Positions 1-12,050 are shown, counted from the stretch's first letter. The stretch: 64,000 nt of DNA from Erinaceus europaeus (GCF_950295315.1 NC_080176.1:36414189-36478188), one strand, 5' to 3'. The notes: generated by a model not told the origin, from the sequence alone. Translations and numbers: made by a program.

Positions 1-21
1 TATATCTTTTTTGTTTTGTGG

Positions 22-368
22 TTTTTTTTGTTTTTTTTTTTTCCTCCAGGGTTATTGCTGAGGCTTGGTGTCTGCACCACGAATCCACTGCTCCTGGAGG
101 CTATTTTTTTCCCTTTTGTTGCTCTCATTTTATTGTTGTGGTTATTGCTATTGTTGTTATTGATGTCATTGTTGTTGGATAGGACAGAGAGAAATGGAGA
201 GAGGAGGGGAAGACAGGGGGGAGAGAAAGACATCTGCAGACCTGTTTCACTGCTTGTGAATTAAACCCCCTGCAGATGGGAAGCCAGGGGCTTGAACCAG
301 GATCCTTATGCCGATCCTTGTGCTTAGCACCTTGTGCGCTTAACCCGCTGTGCTACCTCCTCATCCCC
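22..368 (-). mobile_element. SINE A2 copy (tRNA-derived), antisense
   Basis: Read on the - strand, this has a tRNA-like head near 368, a polypyrimidine body, CAA/TAA-type repeats and the A2 tail (CTCCAGGAGCAGTGGATTC) before a poly(A), seen as the T-run at 22-42. The head is eroded (pol III boxes imperfect). It lies in the upstream intron of RBBP8, antisense to the gene. Confidence 0.9.
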
Positions 369-501
369 TTGTTTTGTTTTTTACCGGAGCACTGCTCAGC
401 TCTGGTTTATGGTGGTGTGAGGGAATTGAACCTGGAACCTGGGAGCCTCAGGCATGAGAATCTGTTTGCATAGCCATTATGCTATTTACCCTCCACCCAG
501 C
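369..501 (-). mobile_element. SINE C copy, antisense
   Basis: The + strand shows the usual C-family landmarks in reverse: AGCACTGCTCAGCTCTGG, then TTGAACCTGG (reverse of the B box), then CATTATGCTAT (reverse of the A box). It directly abuts the preceding SINE A2, so one of the two probably inserted into the tail of the other. Confidence 0.85.
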
Positions 502-606
502 TTATACATCTTAAATGCATGACTTAAAAGTCATATTGGGTTGTCAGAAAAGCCAGGAGATATATTTTTTCTATGCAAAAATATGTTACTGACTTTTTCA
601 ACAACC

Positions 607-768
607 CAACAGACTAAGGAGATAATGGTATCATACCAGGGCTTTCATGCCTGACGCTTCAAAGTAGCAAACTTAATCCTCAGCACTACTATGAACCAGA
701 GCTGAGCAGTGGTGTGTGTGTTTGTGAGAAAGAGAGAGAGAGAGAGAGGGAGGGAGATTAATAAATCC
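607..768 (+). mobile_element. SINE C copy, sense, degraded
   Basis: It follows the C-family order of head, 'CTTTCATGCCTGA', a decayed B box, 'ACCAGAGCTGAGCAG' and a GA-rich tail. It is more diverged than the copy at 369-501. The interval 769-1230 after it is intronic sequence in which I recognise nothing. Confidence 0.7.
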
Positions 769-1245
769 AAAAAAGTAAAAGCTATAGATATAAAACACAT
801 TTTTTACCTGGAAACCTAATCTGAATTAGGATGGATAAGTATAGCATACTGACAGTGATGTGTGAGAGCTATAAGTAAATAAAAATGAAAGCCCCAGTTT
901 TCTTCGTATTTGAAGATTTTCATTAATTACTTGAGCCTAAGCTCAAGCCTTAGTATCAGCTTAAGAAATTCATGCTACTTTTCAAAATGTATTTTTATTT
1001 GTTTTATGTTTTCCCCTATGCTAAATTATAGCAAAGGTTTTTATACTACTTAAAGATTTTTTTTAATATTTCAGTAGAAAACTAACATTTATTGCTATCA
1101 CTGTCACTCTAGGAAAATAAAATATACTTGTAATTGTTTTTTTCTGAGTATCTGGCATAGCTATTAGATTTCAGTTTTTCCTCCTTAAATATAGTATGAT
1201 AAATATATTCTACTTTATGCTTAGAATACAACTAAATTTCTTTTT

Positions 1246-1522
1246 TAAAAAAATATTTATTCCCTCTTGTTGTTTTACTGTTGTAGTTATTATTGTTGTT
1301 GTTATTGATGTCAGTTGTTGTTGGATAAAACAGAGAGAAATGGAGAGAGGAGGGGAAGACAGAGAGGGGGAGAGAGAGATAGACACCTGCAGCCCTGCTT
1401 CACCACTTGTAAAGCCACCCCCGCTTCAGGTGGGGAGCCGGGGGTTCGAACCAGGATTCTTACGCCAGTCCTTGCACTTTGCGCCACCTGCGCTTAACCC
1501 ACTGTGCTACTGCCCGACTCCC
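1246..1522 (-). mobile_element. SINE A copy with 15-bp target-site duplication
   Basis: This is a full-length antisense A element. The direct repeat ACTAAATTTCTTTTT flanks it at 1231-1245 and 1523-1537, a clear L1-style target-site duplication. Pol III A/B-box-like segments lie near its right end on the - strand. It sits in an RBBP8 intron. Confidence 0.93.
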
Positions 1523-1861
1523 ACTAAATTTCTTTTTATAGGTTGTCTTCCTTAAACTACTGAAGGAGATATGATTTGCCCACAGGCAGGTTCTGTGTTT
1601 TCTTGAAATACAGTGATTTTATTTCTGCCCTTTTCATTCCTTGTCAGGAGCCTCCCTCAGTTTTTTCACTTCCCCTTGTACATTGCCTTTTTGATAACTG
1701 TGGGCCGTTGTTTTATAAAGCAGTTTTACAGTTGCTTGACAATCATGAATTTTTATAATACAAATCAATATGCTATAGTCAAGATGGAGATCTGAAAGCA
1801 GCAAGCAGACCCTTTCTCCCAAATAAAATGTGATATGGTTTCTTTTATTATTTTTTTTTAT

Positions 1862-2090
1862 GAGTTACTAGATTTTTTTTATATCCTCTTCTATTTTATG
1901 AAATAGGACAGAGAAATTGAGAAGGGAAGGGGACATAGAGAGGAAGGAGAGGCAGAGAGACACTTGCAACACTTGCTTCACCACTGATGAAACTTCCCTG
2001 CCCTACAGGTGGGACTAGGGCCTTTAGCTTATTTCTTATACATGGTAACATGTAAGCTCAACCCAGTAAGCTACTACCAACCAGCTCCTG
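1862..2090 (-). mobile_element. SINE B copy, antisense, old
   Basis: The 'GACAGAGAAATTGAGA' body, 'CCTGCCCTACAGGTGGG' and the 'AAGCTACTACC' end identify a diverged antisense B-family copy. The internal tRNA-like head is badly decayed. Confidence 0.7.
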
Positions 2091-2275
2091 CTGTAATCTT
2101 TTACCTAAGGAACAAAATCTGTGTAAAGTAAACCTTCAGTTGTGAGTTATACCAGTTGGCTATATGGTACTAATTGTCATGGGGGGGGGGGCAGGGAACA
2201 AACCCTGTGCTAGCAGAGAACTCTTTTCCTTTTCCTTCTTCTCTCTCTTTCTCTCTCCCTACCCTCCACCCCTTC

Positions 2276-2397
2276 TTAACCAGAGTACTGCTTAACTCTT
2301 AGCATTATGGAGGTGTTCTGGGGATTAAACTTGGAAGCTCAGATTCTTAGGCATGAAAGTCACTTGCATAATCATTATGCTATATCCCCAGTCCCCT
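2276..2397 (-). mobile_element. SINE C copy, antisense, diverged
   Basis: It carries 'AGAGTACTGCTTAACTCT', 'GGATTAAACTTGG' and 'ATCATTATGCTAT' in the C-family order. It follows a CT-rich tract at 2220-2270. Confidence 0.75.
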
Positions 2398-2760
2398 TTT
2401 TTTAGTCACTTTATTCAGGAAACATTGCCTTGCAGGATTCTTGTCACAGGGGTACAGTTGCACATCTCCCTAGCACCTGCACCTTGTCCTCCACCCTAGA
2501 ATACTACATCCCCAGTCTCCACTCAACATGCCTCCTCAGTAAGCTGCCAACCACTGTTTCCTTGCTTTGTTTCTGAGATCCTGTCATGAGTAAGATCATC
2601 CCTTATTTGTCCTCTTTCTGCTCATTTCATTCAACATAACCCCTGCAGTTCTATCTGTATTATAACAGAATAGAAGATTTCACACCATAGAAACATGGTT
2701 AATTTGCTTTCCTTCTCTTAAATCATCTCCTTTGCTGTCTCTGGTGTAATATTTGAAAAC
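2398..2760 (-). mobile_element. Old L1 3'-end fragment, probable
   Basis: The phrase 'CTCATTTCATTCAACATAACCCC' corresponds to the end of L1 ORF2 read in reverse, a hallmark of L1 3' ends. The remainder up to the T-run at 2398 would be 3' UTR. Divergence is high, so subfamily and exact ends are uncertain. Confidence 0.5.
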
Positions 2761-3089
2761 CATTATCTCATGCATTTGTGTTTTGTTTATTGTTTAAGAT
2801 GGATTTATGATAAATCTTAGTTTAGGATAAACCTGTTTTCTGTTAAATCCCTCATAGCCAGGGCTGAAAGTATAGCACTGAAATACTACCTTTCTACTTA
2901 CTGCTCCTAAGTCTGTCCCATTGTCCTGCCACATACAGAATATATAGCACATAACATGTTTTTGTAGTAGCCATCTCACATCTCTCATGTCTAGAAACAA
3001 CTATGCAACTCCTACCGCCATTTCCAAAACCTCATCTCTGAGATTGTTTGTTTGGTTTTTTGTTTGTTTGGTTTGTTTGTTTGTTTTAA

Positions 3090-3400
3090 TTAAACCATAT
3101 ATTTTTCTTTCAAATGTATCTTTTTTTATCCAACAAAACTGTAGGCTAAGAGCAGTAAAATGCCACACATTTCCCACCACCAGAGTTCCATATCCCATCC
3201 CCTCACCTCTGAGTTTCTTTTATGCCTGCTCTTCTGGCTGTTTAAACCAAAGCTCTTATTTTTTCTCGGCCCTTTCTTCCACCTCTCAGTAACTGAACCA
3301 CCAGCAGATCCCATTCACTGTGCCTTTAAGACCATTCTCGGCTACTTATTATCTCACTACTAATCACCTGCATCATCTCATCTATTGAAATGTGTTTTAT
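3090..3400 (-). mobile_element. L1-type 3' UTR / R4-like fragment
   Basis: The + strand 'CCACACATTTCCCACCACCAG' followed by 'CATATCCCATCCCCTCACCT' matches the shared 3' module of the R4 elements and of the old L1 at 37.3 kb. A (TTTG)n-rich stretch at 3045-3090 precedes it. 5'-truncated and old. Confidence 0.6.
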
Positions 3401-3519
3401 TTCGTAATTATTTTTAGAGCAGTTTTAGGCTGAGCAGAATGTGTGAAGCACTCCCAAGTACCCTGTCACTCTTCTCCTTTTCTTTCTTTCTTGATTCTTT
3501 ACAGTGTTAATAATTATGG

Positions 3520-3640
3520 TTGTTTTTGAAAGCACTGCTCAGCTCTGGCTTATGGTGATGTGGGAAATTGAACCTGGGGCTTAGAAGCCTCGGGTGCGAA
3601 AGCTATGTTCCCTGCCCTAGGGTGCACTTTTCACCCATCA
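3520..3640 (-). mobile_element. SINE C copy, antisense
   Basis: It shows 'AGCACTGCTCAGCTCTGGC', 'AAATTGAACCTGG' and a decayed head. It is shorter and older than the 39.9 kb copy. Confidence 0.75.
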
Positions 3641-3736
3641 ATAGATGGTTTCTTGTTGTAATGATATTGTTAAATAAAACTTAAATCATGTCACTCCTCT
3701 GCCCCAAGTTTTTTAATGCCTTTCTACCTCACTGAG

Positions 3737-3807
3737 AAATACAGTAGGAGGTCCTTACCAAGGGTAGCAGACTCTACAGTAGAAGGTCCTTACCAAGGAT
3801 AGCAGGT
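3737..3807. repeat. Two-copy tandem duplication, about 36 bp
   Basis: The phrase beginning ACAGTAG(G/A)AGGTCC and ending GATAGCAG or GGTAGCAG occurs twice in tandem with a few differences. It is a small local duplication in the RBBP8 intron, with no coding sense seen. Confidence 0.8.
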
Positions 3808-3884
3808 GATGCTATTTCTCTAATATTGAGAGCTATCACAGTGTTTGGGTAAGGTAGAAAAGACTTATATTCAAGTAATGAAGA

Positions 3885-4012
3885 CCCCCCCACCTGCAAG
3901 GGGAATGCTTCAAAAGTGGTGAATCAGTGCTGTAGGCATCTCTCCCTCTCTATCTCCCTCTGCCTCTCAATTTCTGCTGTCTCTAGCCTATAAATAAATA
4001 TAATTTAAAAAG
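3885..4012 (+). mobile_element. SINE B copy, sense, 5'-truncated
   Basis: It starts in the middle of the family at 'CCACCTGCAAGGGGAATGCTTC' and runs through the CT-rich body to an (A/T)-rich tail at 3990-4012. The tRNA-like head is missing. From 4013 to 5033 I see only intron sequence and an A-run at 4737-4756. Confidence 0.75.
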
Positions 4013-5023
4013 TAATGAAGATGAGTTTAAAAAAGAAAAGAAGAAAGAACTTAACAAATTGTACCAGAGAAGCTTAACAGCCTTTAATTATTCTTTGTAA
4101 AAGAAAAATATGTTTAAAACATATGCTTTAAACTTAAATTCTAGACCTAAATCTGCTAGTTTTAATAGATAGTATTGTTGGCAACATATCACTTTGATGT
4201 TCCATTTCTAAAGAGAAGATGGAGTTGGCTGAATATTGTACTATTTGTATTCTAACAAACTTTACACTATTGCTTTGTTTCATTAGATATAAAACCTGAA
4301 GACATGAACAGTTTTATGTATATTTTGCTCTTGTTTACATGAAGTGCAGTTTCTTTATGATCACACTTGCCAAAAAATAATGACTTTGATATTAATTGGA
4401 AAATTGAGCTAAAAGGGAGAAATCATGATGCCTGTAACATTCAAACTTAAACTTTTTTGTTTTAGAATACTCTAGAGATAGAAAAATTACTTCTAAGCAC
4501 ATATATTATGCCCCAATAATAATTGAGGAAAGTGATAGGAGAAGTGAAGACCTCTACATCATTGTCACTATTCTGATAAGGGAGGACCTGGGGAATCATT
4601 GGTGTCCTGGTACAGGATGGTGAAAAGGATCTCAGTTTGTGGGAGGTAGTGTTTTGCAGACACCCATCATAGGCCAATGACAGATTGTACCCATGTGTCA
4701 ACAGCTTTATTATAATCTGTTAAACCCCCAATCAAGTAAAAAAAAAAAAAAAAAAAGTCCACCAATATAAATATAAGTCAGCTATGTCCATTGTCCATCT
4801 GGCATTTTTCTTTCACTGCAAAACTTTATTGATAAAGAAGTTGTGTCTTGGTACAAGCTCCTATTCTCATTTCTGAGTATCCATTACTACTTGTAGTTAG
4901 TACTATCACCAGTGAGTGAATATTGTTCCATTGGCATTCCAAATGCTATAATAACTTCACTACTTATCAATAAGTATAACACTGTTATTCCCAAGTGAAA
5001 AATTTACTAAGTTTTATTATTAG

Positions 5024-5275
<252 letters not shown>

Positions 5276-5370
5276 TGAATGCTAGTTCTGTGACATGGAA
5301 GAAAACAGACTTCTAAGTATAAAATGCTTACCTTTGAATTCAAATAATTTTCTTAGACTCAAAGGTTTTT

Positions 5371-5620
5371 GGTTTTTTTTTTCTTCTTTTTTTTTTTGTT
5401 TTGTTGTTGTTATAGTTACTGATGTTGTTGGATAGGACAGAGAGAAATGGAGAGAGGAAGGGAAGACAGAGAGGAGGAGAGAAAGACACCTACAGTCTTT
5501 CACTGCCTGTGTAGCGACTCCCCTGCAGGTGAAGAGCCAGGGGCTCGAACCATGATCCTTACGCCAGTCCTGCGCTTTGTGCCACATGCGCTTAATCTGC
5601 TGTGCTACCACTCAACTCCC
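5371..5620 (-). mobile_element. SINE A copy in last RBBP8 intron
   Basis: Antisense A element flanked by short direct repeats containing CAAAGGTT at about 5360 and at 5621. The head is readable on the - strand (GGTAGCACAGCAGATTAAGC). It lies 205 bases downstream of the exon donor. Confidence 0.9.
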
Positions 5621-5984
5621 CAAAGGTTGCTTTTAACCACTTTTAATGTTACTGTATATACATTGTCCTGGTCTATCATTCAAATTGCAAAAAGTAGTTT
5701 TACTTTTATCCTACCAGCAAATGGCCCTCAATAAAGTAAATAAATCGACAACAGTTTCCAGCTAGACATAATTAAGGAGAAAATTTCTTCAAAGCAACTG
5801 TAAATTTTAATTTTTTTTTTTTAGGGTTTTGCTGTTGGTGTTTTATTTTTTGCCACTGGGGTTATTGTTGGGGTTTTGTCCTTGAATTTCTATAAATTAT
5901 ATTGAGTAAAATGGACACTTGTCTGATTATTGAGAGTATATACAATTATAAAGTTTCACAAATTTAGTGGCAAGGTAAAGTGTA

Positions 5985-6043
5985 TATATTATAGTATGCA
6001 AGGTCCCTGGTTTGAGCCACTGCTCACAACCTGCAGGGGAAAA
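5985..6043 (+). mobile_element. SINE B copy, left part (split by an LTR)
   Basis: This is the head side of a B element ('TGCAAGGTCCCTGG', 'CCTGCAGGGGAAAA') and ends at the LTR insertion point. The other half resumes at 6772. The final GGAAAA (6038-6043) is repeated at 6772-6777 as the target-site duplication. Confidence 0.85.
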
Positions 6044-6771
6044 TTTCGGGGTGTCTCTCTCCTTCTCTGGCAGGGTGTCCTCCAGGGGAAAGGTAACGGG
6101 CTGGTTCTTTCTCGCTCACAACAGGGGTGACACGAAGTAAAAGACACCAGGGGACTCTTAGCGTGAATCTAGAATCTGAGTCCTTGAGTCCCAGAATCCT
6201 AGAGTCCCTTTATTAGCAAAGTGGACATGAGTTAGATAGAAAAGCAATGAAGTTAATTATTGTTGAAATATGACAGAAATTACAGGTTTCTTAACAGTCA
6301 GCATGCCCCTAAGGTAGGGGGCTGGTATGACAGGAATTGATGAGATACAAGACAGTTATTCTCCATAACACAAGCAACTTAATCATCCAAAGGTATTTGA
6401 GAGAAGCATAGGGGTTAAACCCGTAGGATGAGACAGAGAGAAGATGGATATCAAAAGGCCATATAGTTTGGCATTTCTCTTGTCTGGGGTCTGAGGTGTG
6501 TGATGAAGTGTGTGATAAGGTGTGTTCTTCTGTGATCAGAAGGTGACTTTGAATGAGTGAATCTGTGGCCATGTGGCCTGCAGTTAATGGAGGGAAGTAC
6601 TGGGGTATCTGTGGGCCTGAGAGTCAAGAAGGAAAGAACCAAGTCTGAGTTTCCCCCCTTATGCTCACCTCGGTTGAGAGAGACTTACCAAGAGGTTATC
6701 TTCTCAGACCTCCATCCAAAGATGGGGGTGGTTCTCCCTAAGCTCTATCAGGCTCACACATGTTCCCAACA
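6044..6771 (-). mobile_element. Solo LTR, probable class II ERV, antisense in last RBBP8 intron
   Basis: A 728-bp block interrupts a SINE B exactly and is flanked by the 6-bp repeat GGAAAA (6038-6043, 6772-6777). On the - strand it begins TGTTGGGAAC and ends CCCCGAAA, close to the TG...CA rule with one likely mutation at the end. An AATAAA polyadenylation signal on the - strand lies at 6209-6214. A TGTTGGG start with a 6-bp duplication is typical of class II (ERVK-like) insertions. No internal retroviral sequence remains, so recombination to a solo LTR is inferred. It is antisense to RBBP8. Confidence 0.82.
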
Positions 6772-6890
6772 GGAAAACACTTCACAAGTGGTGAAGCATT
6801 GCTGCAAGTATCTCTCTTTCTCTCTCCTTCTGTCTTCCCCTTTATTCTCAATTTCTCTGTCTCTACAGAATAAAAATATCTTTTAAATTT
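6772..6890 (+). mobile_element. SINE B copy, right part (after the LTR)
   Basis: It continues the B element interrupted at 6043: 'CACTTCACAAGTGGTGAAGC', then the CT-rich body and an A/T-rich tail. The join across the LTR restores a normal B element, which dates the SINE before the LTR. Confidence 0.88.
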
Positions 6891-7596
6891 AAAGTTTTAT
6901 ATATTTAATATTTTTCCAGAGGTGCAAAGTCTGAGATTTATTTCCACTTTCCCATTAATAGACCAAATGTAATCCCCATTCTTGTGCTTGCATGATTATC
7001 AAATAAAATTAGATGATCTGGATATAACTTATATTTGTACCCTTAACATGGCCTTGAAATATGGCAGCTTCTAGTGAACCCTACATGACTAGATGACTAG
7101 CAACATCTTGGGAGAATCAAATATTTTGAAGAGGATGGGGCATATTGTCTAATGAAAAGCTACAATGCAAAATCTTCTTGATAAGTAATAAGTTTAATGA
7201 TTTGTCACTATTTGAAAACTATATGGTAGGATAATTGTCATAAAGTTAAACAGAGCTCAGGTGAGGCCCCACCTCTTCCATTTCCTATCTTTTTTTGAAC
7301 TGGAATCAGCTCACTACCTTAACCCTCCATTACCTTACCTGTTAAATAGGCATGATAGAAAGGACTTCAAAGTAAAGTGAATGTCATGATGTATACACAC
7401 TTGACATTTGCTGGTGTTGCTGTTAGAATCAATGAGGAAGTAGGCATTAATTAGAGAAATCATTGTCATCACATAGCAAATAATCAGAAGAATCATGAAA
7501 ATGTTGAAGAATTGGATAAGACAGTTATTTACTTGTATGTGCTTAAGGAAATATATGTTGCAAATGCAGTCTTCTGAACTTTTGATTTGTCTTTAA

Positions 7597-8310
<714 letters not shown>

Positions 8311-9229
8311 TCTCATTTTATAATCCAACTGTCTGTTCTCAGAAAGCCTCACAGTAAAAGAAACATCACAAAGTCTCTTTATTGAATTAATGAAGTTAGA
8401 ATAATTCTTTAGACAAGTAAAGTGGCCTTAAGCATGAGTTTTAGCACCTAAGCACTTAATGAAACTTTTCTGCTATCACACCAGTAGAGGCCAGAAGAGA
8501 GCTATTTTGGAGCATTATCAGTGGTAACTAGGAACTGGAATAGGACCTATTAACAACCTTTGGTACAGTCATGAAAACTCATTGAGCAAAGACAAGCTTT
8601 TAACATAACTACTGTTGAAATATAACAAAAGGCAGTCTATAATTCATGATCTTGAGAAAAAGATGTCAGTAGACATGTGTAGTTACATATGCTAAACATC
8701 AAAAGTCACAAAGAGATGAGTTAAATCCTGTTATTACCCTGTATTACCTCTTCAGTCTCCAGGCTATCCTCTCCTGTGGAACTGCAACTTCCCTGATTAT
8801 GGGTTACACCAATAACAAGGGCTCCATTTGGAGGCCATCAGTGATTCATGGCCCACTTGCACAGATCCATACTTAGGGGAGACCGGTGTCTTCTTGATCC
8901 CCATTTCAAGGCCACTGTGCATATGGATTCATCAACTCAAAAAGAGCACTCAGAGAATGTGCACCAAGAAAGTTACCTGGCCTGAATGTTGTGCAGTAAA
9001 TGTAGAAATATTTAATGTATGCTTTTTAAATGAGTAACAGATGAGTCTGAGAACCAGGAAAACTGGTGCTTCCTAGACTCTGCCCTAACACAGTAGTATC
9101 GTGGCTAAATCTGCCCTTCTGAGTTTTAGGTTCCTATGAAGTCAGGGGGTCAAGCAGTACAATTTTTAAGGTTCTAACTAGCTTTATCAGAGTCTCAGTA
9201 GATTGTTAGCACCTTTCAGGAGAAGAAAT

Positions 9230-9380
9230 TGGACCATGGTTAAAAGCATGTCCTTCTAACCCTGGTGCCGGTGAAATACATAGAACAGAATAAAATAAAG
9301 CATGTCCTTCAGAGCCAAGCAAGTCAGGGATAGAGTTAAGGCTCCATTGCTTAGATATGCCATGGCTGGTACTATAAGTT
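9230..9380 (+). repeat. Possible ancient MIR fragment carrying a 40-bp insertion
   Basis: 'ATGGTTAAAAGCATG' and 'AGAGCCAAGCAAGTCAGGG' loosely follow the 5' part of MIR, an ancient mammalian SINE. Within it, 9257-9296 is inserted between two copies of AAAGCATGTCCTTC (9243-9256 and 9297-9310). Confidence 0.4.
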
Positions 9381-9487
9381 GTGATGAAGCTTCAGAGAAA
9401 ACAGCCTAACAAGAGAATCCACTACGAAATGATACCCCATGAAGCACACATAGGTGCTTAAATCAGAATCTCTAAGTAAAATTACAC

Positions 9488-9762
9488 CTTTTTTAATATT
9501 TATTTATTCCCTTTTGTTGTCCTTATTGTTTTATTGTAGTTATTATTGTTGTTATTGATGTTGTCATTGTTAGATAGGACAAAGAGAAATGGAGAGAATG
9601 GGGAAGACGGGAAGAGAAAGACTGACACCTGCAGACCTGCTTCACCTCCTGTGAAGCGACTCCCCTGCAGGTGGGGAGCTGGGGGCTCCAACTGGGATCC
9701 TTACGCCGGTCCTTACACTTCGCACCACCTGCGGTTAACCCACTGCACTACCGCCTGACTCC
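9488..9762 (-). mobile_element. SINE A copy, antisense, well preserved
   Basis: Complete antisense A element: T-rich start, TTG/TTA repeats at 9505-9570, 'CCTGCAGGTGGGGAGC', then head sequence up to 'CGCCTGACTCCC'. On the - strand the A and B boxes are nearly intact. Confidence 0.93.
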
Positions 9763-9775
9763 CAATTACACTTTT

Positions 9776-9943
9776 TGTTTAGAGTTGGTAAGGTTGTGGG
9801 GGGAGAGGAGAGACACCTGCAGCACTATTCACAGTTCATTGAAGCTCCCCACCCCCCACAAGGGAGAACTAGGAACTTGAGCCCAGGCCCTTGCACATGA
9901 TGGCATGTGTGCTTTACAGGGCAAGCTACCTTTCAGTCCCTCT
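9776..9943 (-). mobile_element. SINE B copy, antisense, old
   Basis: 'GACACCTGCAGCACT', 'ACTTGAGCCCAGGCCCTTGCACATG' and the poorly preserved end identify a decayed B element, immediately next to the A copy. From 9944 to 10470 I see nothing recognisable except an AAAT run at 10450-10471. Confidence 0.65.
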
Positions 9944-10471
9944 AGTACTCTTTCCTGGTTCCTCCTGACTTTATAAATATCAAACTCTGGATTCAGAGCA
10001 GTTGAATTATTTCAGATGCTGTCATTTTTGAAGATTGAATTTAATTCTGCAAATTACTTATATATACCATTGAACCTTGCTTGCTTCTCTGAATAAACTC
10101 AGCAGAACTTAGAGGTAGAAGTGGAAAAGTCTTCCTATGATCAAGTGAAAACCCAAAGACCACATTAGTCCTTTTCTTAGCGATACACCCGCAAAGGGAT
10201 TTTCCAAAGTGTGCACAAGCTTGTTTTATAATTCAAAGCTTGAAATAAAAGCCCAAACACGAAGAGCTCAGCCTGTAGGTATGCATTTCAGGCAGCACTG
10301 TCTGTCCCCAAACTCACCTTCCTAGACACCCCATTTGTTCCATAGAAGGAGGAGTAGCCAGGTTGACTTGACACAGCTGCAGAATTATCCAGAAGTGTTC
10401 CCTGGTACACTGTCTTTTTTCACACACACACAAAAAGGCTCTTTAGTAAAAATAAATAAATAAATAAAAAT

Positions 10472-10597
10472 AAGGGGGCTGGGTGGTGGCACACCTGGTT
10501 GAGCACACATTTTACAGTGTGCAAGGACCTGGGTTTGAGGGGAAAGCTTTGACAGTGGTGAAGCAGTGCTGTAGGTGTCTATCTCTCTCTTGAGTAG
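10472..10597 (+). mobile_element. SINE B copy, sense, partial
   Basis: The head 'GGGGGCTGGGTGGTGGCACACCTGGTTGAGC' is followed by 'GTGCAAGGACCTGGGTTTGAG' and the GTGGTGAAGCAGTGCTG segment. The body stops early and the middle (the box B to CCTGCAG region) is shortened. Confidence 0.8.
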
Positions 10598-10779
10598 CTG
10601 ACAAGATGTACCTTCAGAGATTCCAAAGTCATCTTGTTTGCCTGTCACCTTACCCTAAGATGTTTCCCTTTTTAAAACATTTATTTCCAAAGAGATTTTA
10701 TTTTATTTTATGGGTGAAAGGGAAAAGGACCAGAACAGCGCTTTGGCATGATGCAGTGCAGAAAATCAAAATCAAAGGG

Positions 10780-10985
10780 TTTTGTTTGTTTGTTTGTTTG
10801 TTTTGGTTCTATAGAGACAGAGAAATTGAGAGGAGGAGAAAGAGAAGGAGAATCAGAGAGATACCTGCATCCCTGCTTCACCATTTGTGAAGCTTTCCCC
10901 CTGCAGGTGAGGACCGGGGGCTCAAACCTGGGCCTTGCACACTGTAATGTGTGCTTAACCAGGTGCGGCCACCACCTGGTTCCTA
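10780..10985 (-). mobile_element. SINE B copy, antisense
   Basis: A (GTTT)n stretch leads into 'GAGACAGAGAAATTGAGAGG', 'CCCCTGCAGGTGAGGACC' and 'CACACTGTAATGTGTGC', which is the antisense B order. From 10986 to 11470 I find no gene or clear repeat. Confidence 0.88.
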
Positions 10986-11474
10986 AAACCAAAATTTTTA
11001 ATGCATGCAAAATCCTGCTTTCTCCAAATAGAAAGTTCTTTACATTAGTCTGCTCTGTAGAACTTGAGGGATTTCCTATGAAACAAATGTATGTGTCCAC
11101 CACACCAAGTGCTTGAAGAGTACACTTGGGGTGCAGAGTGAGGGAGTACTGGACATTGTGTAGAAGGAAGAACAGAATGGAGCCTGGATGGAGAGCTCCC
11201 CAGAGTTTCTGCTTGGGCTCCTACTTTGTAAGGAACCTGTAGTAAGTACAATAGTGGTGGTGGTAGGCTTGCTTGTTCATATCTGCTTTCAGGAGTTTGC
11301 CTGACACAATCCAGAGCCCCCCAGAGATATCCCTGAGACCCTTTCAGAAGATTTATGAGATGATTTCACAGTAACATTAAAACATGATAGGCCTTTCCAC
11401 TGTGATGTCATTTTTACTGATAGGAAAAAACAGTGGTAGGTTAAAAAAAAAAAAAAGTGTTTTCAGACATGACT

Positions 11475-11625
11475 CAAGGTGTGCCAGAAGACTAGCTCAC
11501 CTGGGAGGATGCCAGCTTGGCCATGCACTGACCTAGGTTTGAACCCACCCCCAGTGAGCTGGGAGAAGCTTAAGTGCTTATGGTTTCTTTCCCTTCCTTC
11601 CTGTCTCTTTTCCAAGAAAGTTGGC
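11475..11625 (+). mobile_element. Possible SINE D fragment
   Basis: 'CTAGCTCACCTGGGAGGATGC' and 'CCTAGGTTTGAACCC' resemble the A- and B-box segments of the degenerate D family, followed by a CT-rich body. Its ends are uncertain. Confidence 0.5.
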
Positions 11626-11644
11626 TTGGAGTAGCTCTGGTGAA

Positions 11645-12050
11645 GAGACAATTCAGGGACAAGTCGCAGATTTAAGACACCTTTTTATTGAGTTTGCAGG
11701 GAAAGCAGAGAATATAGGAAGGTTTGTAAGCTAACTGGCAGAACGAACAGGTAGTCCCAGGTTTTCAGTCTTAGGACTTTACTAGATCCTATAAGTTAGG
11801 TGTATGACATTCTAGTCTGTTTGGGTTGTGGGAATGGCCAGAGGGCTCCTTTGAAATGTGGCACTTCCTCCCTGTTGGCACAGTTGTTATGGCAACAAAT
11901 GGCAGGGAAAGGAAGTATTTCTGACTAGGCACTAAATTTAAAGTGACAGTGTAATAAAAAGGAAATATGAATTAAGTTGAAGTGTCTCTGCTAGAAGCTC
12001 AGGTGACTGTTTCCTGTCAGCTTTTAGCAAGAGACATCTCTAGTGTGTCA
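11645..12050 (-). mobile_element. Possible LTR fragment, antisense
   Basis: On the - strand an AATAAA (near 11686) is followed by a short stretch that could be R-U5 of a gammaretrovirus-like LTR ('GGTGTCTTAAATCTGCGAC'). Upstream is a mixed U3-like region. No TG...CA ends or target-site duplication were found, so this is tentative. It contains GTTGTTATGGCAAC (11883-11896), half of which matches the RFX X-box. Confidence 0.35.

Noticed and set aside
2600..5000. Additional upstream RBBP8 exons
   Set aside because: I looked for the exon preceding the PAEEREKK segment and for other CtIP-like coding stretches on the + strand and found none; they probably lie before the window.
11883..11896. RFX X-box (GTTGTTATGGCAAC) as a regulatory site
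   Set aside because: Only one half-site fits the consensus well, and it lies in a poorly defined LTR-like block; not reported as a feature.
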